A model generated the notes under the pieces. It was not told the origin of the DNA. It was given only the letters and a program-made list of their open reading frames with translations, and made no database searches. This document shows, piece by piece, positions 16,694 to 24,903 of a stretch of DNA of 64,000 nt. Both the position numbers and the translations under genes were made by a program. Each line of letters begins with the position of its first letter. Positions within the stretch are counted from its first letter, which is position 1. Source of the stretch: Pectinatus haikarae (lineage in GTDB: Bacteria; Bacillota; Negativicutes; Selenomonadales; Selenomonadaceae); contig NZ_WIQM01000004.1 of the NCBI RefSeq assembly GCF_015732185.1, positions 310,001-374,000 on the forward strand. The letters are read 5' to 3'.

Positions 16694-16728
16694 GAAAATA
16701 AAATCCCTTTGCTGAAAATTTTGTATTA

Positions 16729-16938
16729 CTAACACTGTTCTATTTTAGTAACGCTATATCCTTCATCTTTGATAGCATTACGCAAAATATCTTCATCAGT
16801 ACTGCAGCTGACGAGCGCATACTTATCTTTCAGACTTATTTCTCGTATCTCATGCATTCCTTCAAGATCACCCAAGGCTGCTTTGATATAGGATATGCAG
16901 TGTTCACACATCATGCCGTCAATATAGATTTTCAACAT
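16729..16938 (-). CDS. Small heavy-metal-associated (HMA) domain protein
   Basis: A 69-residue CopZ-like protein: one HMA ferredoxin-like fold with the metal-binding motif GMMCEHC near the start and a further CSC-type site later (VSCSTDE). Such proteins bind Cu(I) or related soft metals and deliver them to transporters or sensors. AGGAGG lies 8 bases before the ATG at 16938; a longer in-frame ORF has no support upstream. It lies 98 bases downstream of the ATPase-like gene. It keeps its CxxC, while the ATPase-like partner has lost its own metal motifs. Confidence 0.82.
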   Translation of the reverse strand: MLKIYIDGMMCEHCISYIKAALGDLEGMHEIREISLKDKYALVSCSTDEDILRNAIKDEGYSVTKIEQC

Positions 16939-17036
16939 AATAAAGACCTCCTGAAATAATGATAAAGTAGTTATTCTAACGGGCAGGATCAGTCCGTTGG
17001 ATATTGAAAAATAAATCATCTGTGGATGTGAGTAAC

Positions 17037-19235
17037 TTAAAGCTTATGCAGGAAAAGAGGGATTTTGATTACTAAGAATCCCAGCAAAGTCATGGCAGTG
17101 GCGGCAGCAGCAGGAAAGAATTCAGCTGAACCCAAATAATAAGGAAAAATAAATATGCTGGCAAGCACCAGAAAAAAGAAAACAGCAGCACAAATAAGTT
17201 TACAATGTATATGCTTCATCATATATCTGCAAAATTTGATTGTTTCAGCTACCCGCTGCAAGCTGCCGCCTGGGTATATTATGTCAGCAGCGGAAACTGC
17301 GGCTGGATTTACATTGTGGTCTAGGAATATCCCTATATCTGCTGCCCTCAGCATCGGTAAATCATTGTCGGCATTGCCAACGGCAGCTACAGTAAGTCCG
17401 TGTGTATGCAGCAGTTCAATTTCCTGTGCCTTATCATCTGGGAGCAGCTCAGCTTTATATTGAGTTATAGACAGCTGGTCCGCGATATATTTGGCGGTAT
17501 TTTTATTATCACCGGTGAAAAGCATTGTATTTATTTTCATGTTGTGCAGATGGGCAAGAGCTGTCTTACTGCCATATTTTATAGAATCCGTCATTGTCAA
17601 AACACCGTGACAGTATTTTCTTAAAGCAATATAAATAGGAGTGCTTCCCTCCTTGGAAATTTGAAACCCCTTCATTTGAAGTTCATTGCTGATATTGATG
17701 CCTTCTTCCTTTAGCCATGAAGCTTTGCCTACACGGACTATATCTCCGTTGACAAGCGCTTCTGCGCCGCTGCCTTCTATCAACTGTGAGGAAGATATCC
17801 TTTGAAGATGAGCCTGATTTTTTACGGATGAGGCGAGTAATGCTTTAGACAGCGTGTGTTTGAGATCTTTTTCTGTGCTTGCCGCGAGAGATAACAGAAC
17901 TTTGGGAGTTATGCCTTCTGCCTGCAGAGCAGCAACAGCAGGCATCCCTTCGGTAAGTATGCCTGTTTTGCCAAGTATGACGGTGTCTATATGATATATC
18001 TGTTCAATGATTCTTATATTTTTGAAAAAAATGCCACAGGTATACCATTGCCTTGCAGCCAATAAAAAAGGGATGCGTGCAGAGCTGATGACAGACGGTG
18101 GATAGCCCGCAACTAGAATTGATGCAAGAACAGAAAAGATAAATGCAGGTGATTCTTTTATGTAAATAGCCAGAGCAGCAGCAAAAAGACTGGAAAAAAT
18201 AGTAAAAACAGCAGATGCTCTCACTATTTTTATTGTAGTATGTTCGATATCCGTATTCATATTTGCAGCTGTTTTTTGCAATTTTGTAAGCTGCAGCAAT
18301 ACGGACTCGTTCACAGCTGCCGATACGCGATAATGAAAAGTCCCCTTTGTGTTTATCGTTCCAAGGAATACTTTATCACCGGGAGCTTTATCAATAAGGT
18401 CAAAACTGCCGGTAAGCTTCGATTCATCAACACTGCCCTCTCCCCAGGAAATCTCCCCATCGGCGGGAATCGTCTGTCCTGTTTTAATCGTTACAATATC
18501 ATCCGGCTGCAGGTGAGATGAAGAAACTTGTTTTTCTTCGTCAGTATCAAGATCAAGTACAGCAGCAGAGGCAGGAAAATCAGCATCTTGGCGCAAAGAA
18601 TCAGTTAACCTTTCTATATGGCTGGTTTCACATACTTTAAGAGCAGTTGCAAGAATAATGATGAGGCACGATGTTTCCCCGTAGAAATTGCCGACAGAGG
18701 GGTTTATGCCCATGAATACAGGAATAGTTTCATATAGACCAAGTAAAAATACTATTATGATACCGGTACATATCAATAGGTCAGGACTTAAAAGACCGGC
18801 GGGGCCTTTCGTGCTGCCGAAAAAATATTGGATATTGATCAGCATAATAAATATGATAATGAAAAAACGGGCAGTAATAAATGCACCCTGATCATGAACG
18901 GGATCTATGATCACAGGCAGAGGCAATGCTGCAGCCTGTGCAAGGTTCAGATATATTAGAAAAAGTAAAGCTGTTATAGAAATCAGCAATATTTGCAGCG
19001 GATATTTGATAGTATAAAAACGAACTCTGGGCAGAGCGCCTACACAATATCCGGAATTTTGCAGAAGCTCTACGACAGCGGCAAGATCATTGTCTGAACA
19101 ACTGACAATCAGGGCAGGAACAGATGCGTCGAATGCTATTATTTTCGCGCCGATGACAGATTGAATAATAGCTGTAAATTGATCTGCCGTGGCATCATTG
19201 CTTATATCGACCAGTGAGATGGTATGCAGAGACAT
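17037..19235 (-). CDS. P1B-type ATPase homologue lacking catalytic residues (probable pseudoenzyme)
   Basis: A 732-residue protein with the full layout of a heavy-metal P-type ATPase: an HMA-like domain (1-70), membrane segments, actuator (230-300), membrane pair, P/N domains (420-650) and a final membrane pair. The key residues are changed. The phospho-Asp of DKTGT is Gly (LGKTGI, G422). CPC is YPP (378-380). TGE is TGS (277). The HP motif is HT (460-461). GDGIND is GNADND. The HMA CxxC is missing. Fold motifs such as PADG, TGDN and AADIGI remain. The frame is intact, with AAGGAG 8 bases before ATG 19235, so it looks maintained rather than decaying. It cannot follow the normal phospho-enzyme cycle; a sensor, scaffold or non-transport role is inferred. 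Confidence 0.82.
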   Translation of the reverse strand: MSLHTISLVDISNDATADQFTAIIQSVIGAKIIAFDASVPALIVSCSDNDLAAVVELLQNSGYCVGALPRVRFYTIKYPLQILLISITALLFLIYLNLAQAAALPLPVIIDPVHDQGAFITARFFIIIFIMLINIQYFFGSTKGPAGLLSPDLLICTGIIIVFLLGLYETIPVFMGINPSVGNFYGETSCLIIILATALKVCETSHIERLTDSLRQDADFPASAAVLDLDTDEEKQVSSSHLQPDDIVTIKTGQTIPADGEISWGEGSVDESKLTGSFDLIDKAPGDKVFLGTINTKGTFHYRVSAAVNESVLLQLTKLQKTAANMNTDIEHTTIKIVRASAVFTIFSSLFAAALAIYIKESPAFIFSVLASILVAGYPPSVISSARIPFLLAARQWYTCGIFFKNIRIIEQIYHIDTVILGKTGILTEGMPAVAALQAEGITPKVLLSLAASTEKDLKHTLSKALLASSVKNQAHLQRISSSQLIEGSGAEALVNGDIVRVGKASWLKEEGINISNELQMKGFQISKEGSTPIYIALRKYCHGVLTMTDSIKYGSKTALAHLHNMKINTMLFTGDNKNTAKYIADQLSITQYKAELLPDDKAQEIELLHTHGLTVAAVGNADNDLPMLRAADIGIFLDHNVNPAAVSAADIIYPGGSLQRVAETIKFCRYMMKHIHCKLICAAVFFFLVLASIFIFPYYLGSAEFFPAAAATAMTLLGFLVIKIPLFLHKL

Positions 19236-19262
19236 GGAAATAGCTCCTTCGATTATAATAAA

Positions 19263-19327
19263 ATCAGTGGTTTCGATAAATTTTGAAGCATGTGGCGAAA
19301 AATGCAAAATTTAACGAAACCACTGAT
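19263..19327 (-). promoter_or_regulatory. Long hairpin in the leader of the ATPase-like operon
   Basis: ATCAGTGGTTTCG (19263-19275) pairs perfectly with CGAAACCACTGAT (19315-19327). Inside, AAATTTT/AAAATTT and GCAT/ATGC extend the stem. It ends about 28 bases before the start codon, immediately upstream of the ribosome site. It may be a structured leader or a small inserted palindrome. Confidence 0.5.
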
Positions 19328-19335
19328 AAATAAGC

Positions 19336-19353
19336 TTTTATCCCCGGATAAAA
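19336..19353. promoter_or_regulatory. Palindrome, possible operator
   Basis: TTTTATCC-CC-GGATAAAA has 8-base perfect arms. It follows a TTGTTT sequence on the minus strand and could sit between -35 and -10 of the ATPase-like operon. Apart from this palindrome, the leader hairpin and the ispE promoter, I see only AT-rich DNA in the 426-base gap 19236-19661. A 61-codon frame at 19466-19651 has no ribosome site or recognisable product. Confidence 0.35.
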
Positions 19354-19509
19354 CAACTGTATCTGAACTTGGGGAATAATAGAATACTATTATGCTGAAT
19401 TTATAAATTTAACATAATTATGAACAATAAATTTAATAAATTAAATTATTAATTTCACCTCAATTATGCGATTTATTACCAATAATGTCAAGAAGAAAGA
19501 CTCAAACTA

Positions 19510-19538
19510 TTGCTGTTTGAATAAAAAATTGTTACAAT
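19510..19538 (+). promoter_or_regulatory. Promoter of the ispE operon
   Basis: TTGCTG and TACAAT are separated by 17 bases. TACAAT-CTT-ATTGTA forms a small palindrome over the -10 box. The leader to the ispE start would be about 115 bases. Confidence 0.5.
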
Positions 19539-19661
19539 CTTATTGTATTTTCTTTCATAGGAAGCATATACATGTGCATAGTTGCATGGAAAAACAATGT
19601 ATTTCGATGGAGAATAAGTTTTGCCTGAAAAGGGATTTTATCATAGGATGAGTGGAAAATT

Positions 19662-20528
19662 TTGATTACAATTACAGCAAATGGGAAAATCAATCTGACA
19701 CTTGATATTCTCGGCAGAAGAGATGATGGTTATCATGAGGTTGAAATGATCATGCAGTCAATAAATCTTAGTGATAAACTCACAATTGAAAAAATTGATA
19801 TTTGCGATATAATACTTGATTGTGTTGTAGAAGGCGTGTCAGATAAAAAAGATAATTTGATTTATAAAGCTGCCGAATTATTTTTACGTACTTATAATAT
19901 AAGCTGTGGCGTGAAAATATCTCTGGAAAAAAATATTCCTGTGGCGGCAGGACTAGCCGGCGGAAGTACTGATGCAGCGGCTGTGCTGCGCGGTATGAAC
20001 GATCTTTTTGATCTTGCTCTGCCGGCGAGGGAACTTTGTATATTGGCAGCTGAGCTGGGATCAGATGTTCCCTTTTGTGTAGTCGGAGGGACAATGCTGG
20101 CTAAAGGCAGAGGTGAAAAGATTTCTCCGATAGCATCACTGCCAAACTGTGCGTTTGTTCTTATAAAGCCGAAACTGGGAATATCTACAGCATGGGTGTA
20201 TAAAAATTACAGGGAGCAGCTGGTAAAAAAACATCCGGACAGTAATCTGATGATGGGGGAATTGGCTAAAAAAAATCTTGATGGAATTTGCGGTTCACTG
20301 GGTAATGTTCTTGAAAGCGTCACTATTGGAACCTATCCGCAGCTGGCGGTTTACAAAGAAAAGCTTTGTTTGTATGGTGCCAAAGCAGCTTTGATGTCGG
20401 GCAGCGGGCCAAGTATTTTTGCTGTATGCGGGGATGCGGCAGCCGCACGACGCATTGCAGTTAAAATGCGCCGTGAGTATGAAGAGTTGGAAGTATATGA
20501 GGCAGTACCGGCGAGTGCGGATAAATAG
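19662..20528 (+). CDS. ispE: 4-diphosphocytidyl-2-C-methyl-D-erythritol kinase
   Basis: A 288-residue GHMP kinase of the non-mevalonate isoprenoid pathway that phosphorylates the 2-hydroxyl of CDP-methylerythritol in the cytoplasm. The amino-terminal ITANGKINLTLDI with its catalytic Lys is present, as are the GHMP ATP loop PVAAGLAGGSTDAAAVLRG and the carboxy motif ALMSGSGPSIFAV. The start is TTG. The order ispE-GntR-glmU-prs is typical of Negativicutes and related Firmicutes. It supplies precursors for undecaprenyl phosphate, which links to uppP and the glycan genes in this window. Confidence 0.93.
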   Translation: MITITANGKINLTLDILGRRDDGYHEVEMIMQSINLSDKLTIEKIDICDIILDCVVEGVSDKKDNLIYKAAELFLRTYNISCGVKISLEKNIPVAAGLAGGSTDAAAVLRGMNDLFDLALPARELCILAAELGSDVPFCVVGGTMLAKGRGEKISPIASLPNCAFVLIKPKLGISTAWVYKNYREQLVKKHPDSNLMMGELAKKNLDGICGSLGNVLESVTIGTYPQLAVYKEKLCLYGAKAALMSGSGPSIFAVCGDAAAARRIAVKMRREYEELEVYEAVPASADK

Positions 20529-20540
20529 GGGGAAGTTATT

Positions 20541-21263
20541 ATGGGAAACAGCAAGAAGCTCATGCCGATAAAGCTGGACAGCTATCAGCCGCTGCGTGAG
20601 GTTGTTTTTGAAACCTTAAGAAATGCTATACGGACCGGAATATTAAAACCGGGTCAGCGTCTTATGGAAATACACCTGGCTGAGCAGCTTGGCGTCAGTC
20701 GTACACCGGTGCGTGAGGCTATCAGAAAGCTGGAGCTGGAAGGCTATGTGATAATGATGCCGCGCCGAGGCACTTATGTGGCCAATTTGTCCATTCGTGA
20801 TGTCAATGAGGTTTTTGAAATACGCACGGCGCTCGATTCACTGGCCAGCGGTTTGGCTGCGGAAAGAATTTCAGAGGACGAGCTGGAAGAATTGCAGCGG
20901 CTTTTGGTTCAAATCGGCGAATATATTGAAGAAAACGATATGAATAAAATTGTTGAAGTGGATACCAAATTTCATGATTTACTTTATAAAGCAAGCCGCA
21001 ATAATCGATTGGTAGGTATAATATCCAATTTGCGTGAACAGCTCACCAGTTTTCGTACTAAATCAATGTCCTATCCGGGGCGGCTGCGTGAAACGCTTGA
21101 GGAGCACAGACGTATCGTGGATACTATTGCGCAGGGGAATGTCATGGATGCTCAGAAGGCAGCGGAAAAGCATATGGAAAAATCAGAACAGACACTGCTG
21201 AAGAGTATGAAAGATATAAAACAGGATATGGAAAATATAGAAGGAGAAAGTGAAAACAATTGA
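20541..21263 (+). CDS. GntR-family regulator, FCD (FadR-like) subgroup
   Basis: A 240-residue repressor-type protein. Residues 10-80 form the winged helix with HLAEQLGVSRTPVREAIRKLELEGYV and the wing RRGTYV. Residues 95-225 are the all-helical FCD effector domain with the usual acidic/His metal-binding positions (D..FH in DTKFHDLLY, and EEHRRIV). It starts 12 bases after ispE, and its stop overlaps the glmU start, so it belongs to the housekeeping operon. The effector is unknown; an organic acid or sugar acid is usual for the subgroup. Confidence 0.85.
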   Translation: MGNSKKLMPIKLDSYQPLREVVFETLRNAIRTGILKPGQRLMEIHLAEQLGVSRTPVREAIRKLELEGYVIMMPRRGTYVANLSIRDVNEVFEIRTALDSLASGLAAERISEDELEELQRLLVQIGEYIEENDMNKIVEVDTKFHDLLYKASRNNRLVGIISNLREQLTSFRTKSMSYPGRLRETLEEHRRIVDTIAQGNVMDAQKAAEKHMEKSEQTLLKSMKDIKQDMENIEGESENN

Positions 21264-22627
21264 GCGCAGAAAAATTTTCTACTATAATACTGGCAGCCGG
21301 TAAGGGAACGCGGATGAATTCGTCTTTACCCAAGGTGCTGCATCGAGTGGGCGGGAAAACAATGCTGCAGCATGTCATTGATGCGGCAAACGGTGCAGGC
21401 GCCAAAAATAACGTCGTTGTTGTCGGTTTCGGGCGTGAAAAAGTAGAACAGGCTGTGGGAGACAGCGTGCGGATAGTTGTTCAGGAGGAACAGCTGGGAA
21501 CAGGACATGCTGTGCGTCAGGCAGAACCAATGATCGACAAAAATGATACGGTAATGGTATTGTGCGGCGATACGCCCCTGCTTACGGCTAAGATCCTGCG
21601 TAATTTTTATGAAATGCATCAAAAAGAAGAAGCACAGGCTTCTGTACTGACGGCTGTTATGCCTGATCCTACAGGCTATGGTCGTATAATCCGGACTTTC
21701 GGCGGAGAGTTTAAAAAGATTGTTGAACACAAAGATGCAAGCATTGCGGAAAAAGCAGTGACTGAAGTGAACACGGGAATTTACTGCTTTAATGCAGGGG
21801 AACTTTTCGCTGCATTGTGCAAAGTCGGACACGATAATGCCCAGGGCGAATATTATCTGCCGGATGTTTTGGAAATAATTCATGCAGAAGGGAAGAAAGT
21901 AACGGCTGTTGCCGCTGAAAGCTATAAAGCCACGTTGGGAATAAATTCGCGCGAACAGCTATCTCAGGCCGAAAAAATATTGCACCAGAGGAAAAATAGA
22001 CAGCTTATGGCAGATGGTGTTACAATAATGGATCCTGACACTACCTACGTAGACAGCGACGTCAAAATTGGCCGGGACACGATAATATATCCTTCGACAT
22101 GGATAGAAGGAGATTCTGTAGTCGGTGCTGAATGTGAAATAGGGCCATGCAGCCGTTTTTGTGATACCAGCATAGGAAGCGGTTCTGTGATATCTTTTAC
22201 TTATGCACATCAATGCGAGATCGGGGCGGATGTTACGATGGGACCGTATGTGCATTTGCGGCCAAATACAAAGATTGCTGACAGAGCACATATCGGTAAT
22301 TTTGTAGAAGTCAAGAATTCCAATATTGGAGAAGGAACAAAGCTGCCCCATTTGAGTTATATCGGCGACAGTGATATTGGAACAGGTGTAAATATGGGCT
22401 GCGGCTGTATCACTGTAAATTATGACGGTAAGAAAAAATACAGAACAACCATAGAGGATAATGCTTTTGTCGGCTGTAATTCCAATCTGGTGGCTCCGGT
22501 TAAAGTAGGAAAGGGTTCCTATATAGGTGCCGGCTCTACCATTACGAAAGATGTGCCGGAGGGAGAACTTGCCGTAGGCAGAGCACGTCAGACTAATATT
22601 GCTAAATGGCGGGATAAAAGAGAATAG
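21260..22627 (+). CDS. glmU: Bifunctional UDP-GlcNAc pyrophosphorylase / glucosamine-1-phosphate acetyltransferase
   Basis: A 455-residue bifunctional enzyme making UDP-GlcNAc for peptidoglycan and LPS. Residues 1-230 are the nucleotidyltransferase (ILAAGKGTRMNS, LPKVLHRVGGK, VLCGDTPLL). Residues 250-450 are the left-handed beta-helix acetyltransferase (GPYVHLRPNTKI, HIGNFVEVKNS, YDGKKKYRTTIED). It starts with TTG, overlapping the GntR stop. The length is normal. Confidence 0.95.
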   Translation: MSAEKFSTIILAAGKGTRMNSSLPKVLHRVGGKTMLQHVIDAANGAGAKNNVVVVGFGREKVEQAVGDSVRIVVQEEQLGTGHAVRQAEPMIDKNDTVMVLCGDTPLLTAKILRNFYEMHQKEEAQASVLTAVMPDPTGYGRIIRTFGGEFKKIVEHKDASIAEKAVTEVNTGIYCFNAGELFAALCKVGHDNAQGEYYLPDVLEIIHAEGKKVTAVAAESYKATLGINSREQLSQAEKILHQRKNRQLMADGVTIMDPDTTYVDSDVKIGRDTIIYPSTWIEGDSVVGAECEIGPCSRFCDTSIGSGSVISFTYAHQCEIGADVTMGPYVHLRPNTKIADRAHIGNFVEVKNSNIGEGTKLPHLSYIGDSDIGTGVNMGCGCITVNYDGKKKYRTTIEDNAFVGCNSNLVAPVKVGKGSYIGAGSTITKDVPEGELAVGRARQTNIAKWRDKRE

Positions 22628-22634
22628 AAATGTT

Positions 22635-22660
22635 TATAAAGGACAATATGTCCTTTTATA
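22635..22660 (+). terminator. Weak hairpin between glmU and prs
   Basis: TATAAAGGACA pairs with TGTCCTTTTATA around a 3-base loop, with one unpaired T. It is AT-rich and followed by mixed A/T rather than a clean T-run. It may be a weak terminator or an RNA-processing site. Confidence 0.35.
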
Positions 22661-22703
22661 ATAAAAAAATTATTTATGCATATGAATTGCAGGAGGAAAA
22701 TTA

Positions 22704-23678
22704 ATGATTTTGGACACAGACAAACTATGTATTCTTACCGGTAATGCCAATCCGCAGCTGGCACAAGAGGTAGTCGATTATATTGGTGTCGAGTTATGCC
22801 ATGCGTTTGTTGGGCATTTTAACAATGGTGAAACACAGGTTATGATCAGCGAAAGCATACGCGGCAAGGACGTGTTTATTATTCAGCCGACCAGTCAGCC
22901 CGTAAATGACAGCCTTATGGAACTGCTCATAATGGTCGATGCCTGTAAAAGAGCATCAGCACGCAATATTACGGCGGTAGTGCCATATTATGCTTATGCC
23001 CGTCAAGACAGAAAAACGCGTGGACGTGAACCTATTTCCGCAAAACTGGTTGCTGATCTTATGACGACTGCGGGTGTCAACAGAGTGGTTACTGTCGATC
23101 TGCATGCGGGACAAATTCAAGGCTTTTTTGATATTCCTGTTGATCATCTGGCGGCGGCACCGGTACTTGCAAAATATGTCCACGGAAAAAATCTTTCTGA
23201 TATTGTAGTTGTCTCACCGGACTTGGGTGGTGTAACACGCGCCCGCAGCCTTGCCGACAGACTGGGTGCACCTATTGCCATTATCGAAAAGAGGCGGCCA
23301 ATGCCGGGAAAAGCCGAAGTCATGAGTCTGATCGGTGAGGTAAAAGATAAAAATGCTATAATAATTGACGATATAGTCGATACAGCAGGCTCTTTGTGCG
23401 AAGGAGCTAAAGCTTTGAAACAGCGGGGAGTAAAATCGATCCATGCCTGCTGTACACACGGAATTTTGAGTGATCCTGCTATTCAGCGCATTGATGATTC
23501 ACCTATAGATGAGTTGGTTATCACTAACACTATACCGCTGCCAAAAGACAAGCATTCCAGCAAGATAATATCATTGTCTATGGCACCGGCAATTGGGGAA
23601 GCTATCGCACGCATTTATACACAAACCTCTGTAAGTAAGTTGTTTGATATGGCTGATGCTGTTCAGACAAAGGTTTGA
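22704..23678 (+). CDS. prs: Ribose-phosphate pyrophosphokinase (PRPP synthetase)
   Basis: A 324-residue class I PRPP synthetase making phosphoribosyl pyrophosphate from ribose 5-phosphate and ATP, for nucleotides, His and Trp. Signature segments are GHFNNGETQV, YARQDRKTRGREPISAKLVA, VDLHAGQIQGFFDIPVDHL and the PRPP loop IIDDIVDTAGSL. AGGAGG precedes the ATG. It is the last gene of the ispE operon and is followed by a strong terminator. Confidence 0.95.
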   Translation: MILDTDKLCILTGNANPQLAQEVVDYIGVELCHAFVGHFNNGETQVMISESIRGKDVFIIQPTSQPVNDSLMELLIMVDACKRASARNITAVVPYYAYARQDRKTRGREPISAKLVADLMTTAGVNRVVTVDLHAGQIQGFFDIPVDHLAAAPVLAKYVHGKNLSDIVVVSPDLGGVTRARSLADRLGAPIAIIEKRRPMPGKAEVMSLIGEVKDKNAIIIDDIVDTAGSLCEGAKALKQRGVKSIHACCTHGILSDPAIQRIDDSPIDELVITNTIPLPKDKHSSKIISLSMAPAIGEAIARIYTQTSVSKLFDMADAVQTKV

Positions 23679-23705
23679 TAAATGTGTTATATGTACTGAT
23701 TTTCA

Positions 23706-23733
23706 GGCCTTTCCTTTAGGAAAGGCCCTTTTT
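23706..23733 (+). terminator. Intrinsic terminator after prs
   Basis: GGCCTTTCC and GGAAAGGCC form a 9-base stem with a 4-base loop, followed by C and five T, 28 bases after the prs stop. Confidence 0.88.
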
Positions 23734-23863
23734 GAAAAGTGCAGTAGGAAAAACATCCTGCGGCATTTGAACTGCAGTGATTATTATGCAAATTTCAGCA
23801 GATCGTCTGGAGAATAAAGCACTGCTCCATAGGCTTGAAATTTGTGAGGAGGAACGGAAAACT

Positions 23864-24688
23864 TTGGACTTTATGATAATAATGGAAGCAATTCTTTTAG
23901 GAGTTGTTGAGGGTCTTACCGAATGGCTGCCAATAAGCAGTACAGGTCATATGATTCTTGTCAATGAATTTATAAAAATGCCGGTAGATCCTAAGTTTAT
24001 GGATATGTTTCTGGTGGTCATTCAGCTTGGAGCCATCATGGCAGTTGTTGTCCTTAATTTTAAAAAACTCAATCCGCTTGCCGCCAGTAAAACTGCAATT
24101 GAAAAAACGCAGACGATTTCTCTGTGGCTGAAAGTGATTTTTGCATGTATACCGGCAAGTGTCGTCGGACTGCTTTTTAATAATTATATGGAAGCGCATT
24201 TTATGAATTCTCATGTGGTGGCTTTTACACTTATTCTCTACGGAATCTTGTTCATAGCAGTGGAAAATTGCAATAAAAATAGACAGCCGCGTATAAATAC
24301 TCTGGAAGAACTTGATTATAAGACCGCATTTATCATCGGTGTTTTTCAGGTGCTGGCACTGGTCCCCGGGACGTCACGATCAGGTGCCACTATACTGGGC
24401 GGGATTATTTTCGGTGCTTCACGTTATATAGCCGCTGAATTCACTTTTTTTCTGGCTATCCCTGTTATGTTTGGTGCCAGTCTATTAAAGATGGTAAAAT
24501 TCGGACTGAACTATTCATTGGAAGAGGTTGTTATCTTACTTGTGGGAATGGCAGTTGCTTTCGTTGTTTCCATCGCCTCCATAAAATTTTTGCTGCGGTA
24601 TATAAAGAAAAATGATTTTAAAGCTTTTGGCTGGTACCGAATCATTTTAGGAGTAATTGTTTTCGCATATTTTATTTTAATCGGCTGA
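23864..24688 (+). CDS. uppP: Undecaprenyl-diphosphatase
   Basis: A 274-residue BacA/UppP membrane phosphatase recycling undecaprenyl pyrophosphate to the monophosphate carrier used for peptidoglycan and O-antigen. The catalytic motifs [18 protein letters not shown] and [13 protein letters not shown] are complete, with about eight hydrophobic segments. The open frame begins further left, but GGAGG lies 11 bases before a TTG at 23864, which gives the usual family length. The first ATG, three codons later, is 20 bases from that site. Confidence 0.9.
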   Translation: MDFMIIMEAILLGVVEGLTEWLPISSTGHMILVNEFIKMPVDPKFMDMFLVVIQLGAIMAVVVLNFKKLNPLAASKTAIEKTQTISLWLKVIFACIPASVVGLLFNNYMEAHFMNSHVVAFTLILYGILFIAVENCNKNRQPRINTLEELDYKTAFIIGVFQVLALVPGTSRSGATILGGIIFGASRYIAAEFTFFLAIPVMFGASLLKMVKFGLNYSLEEVVILLVGMAVAFVVSIASIKFLLRYIKKNDFKAFGWYRIILGVIVFAYFILIG

Positions 24689-24903
24689 AATATGTAGAGG
24701 TAAGAAGCACTTTCAACTGTTGAATGGAGATTTTTATTTTTTTTATCTGCCGGCAAATTATGCAGTCGATAGCTGTCCGTTTTGCCTAATGCTGCTTTTG
24801 CAGTACATCTGCGGCAGACGTTTGTCATAGATACTGCGCCTATAAATAAAAACTTGGGCATGAATGCGTTGCAAAGAGCTTTTAAAAGGAAGGAGTATAG
24901 GAA

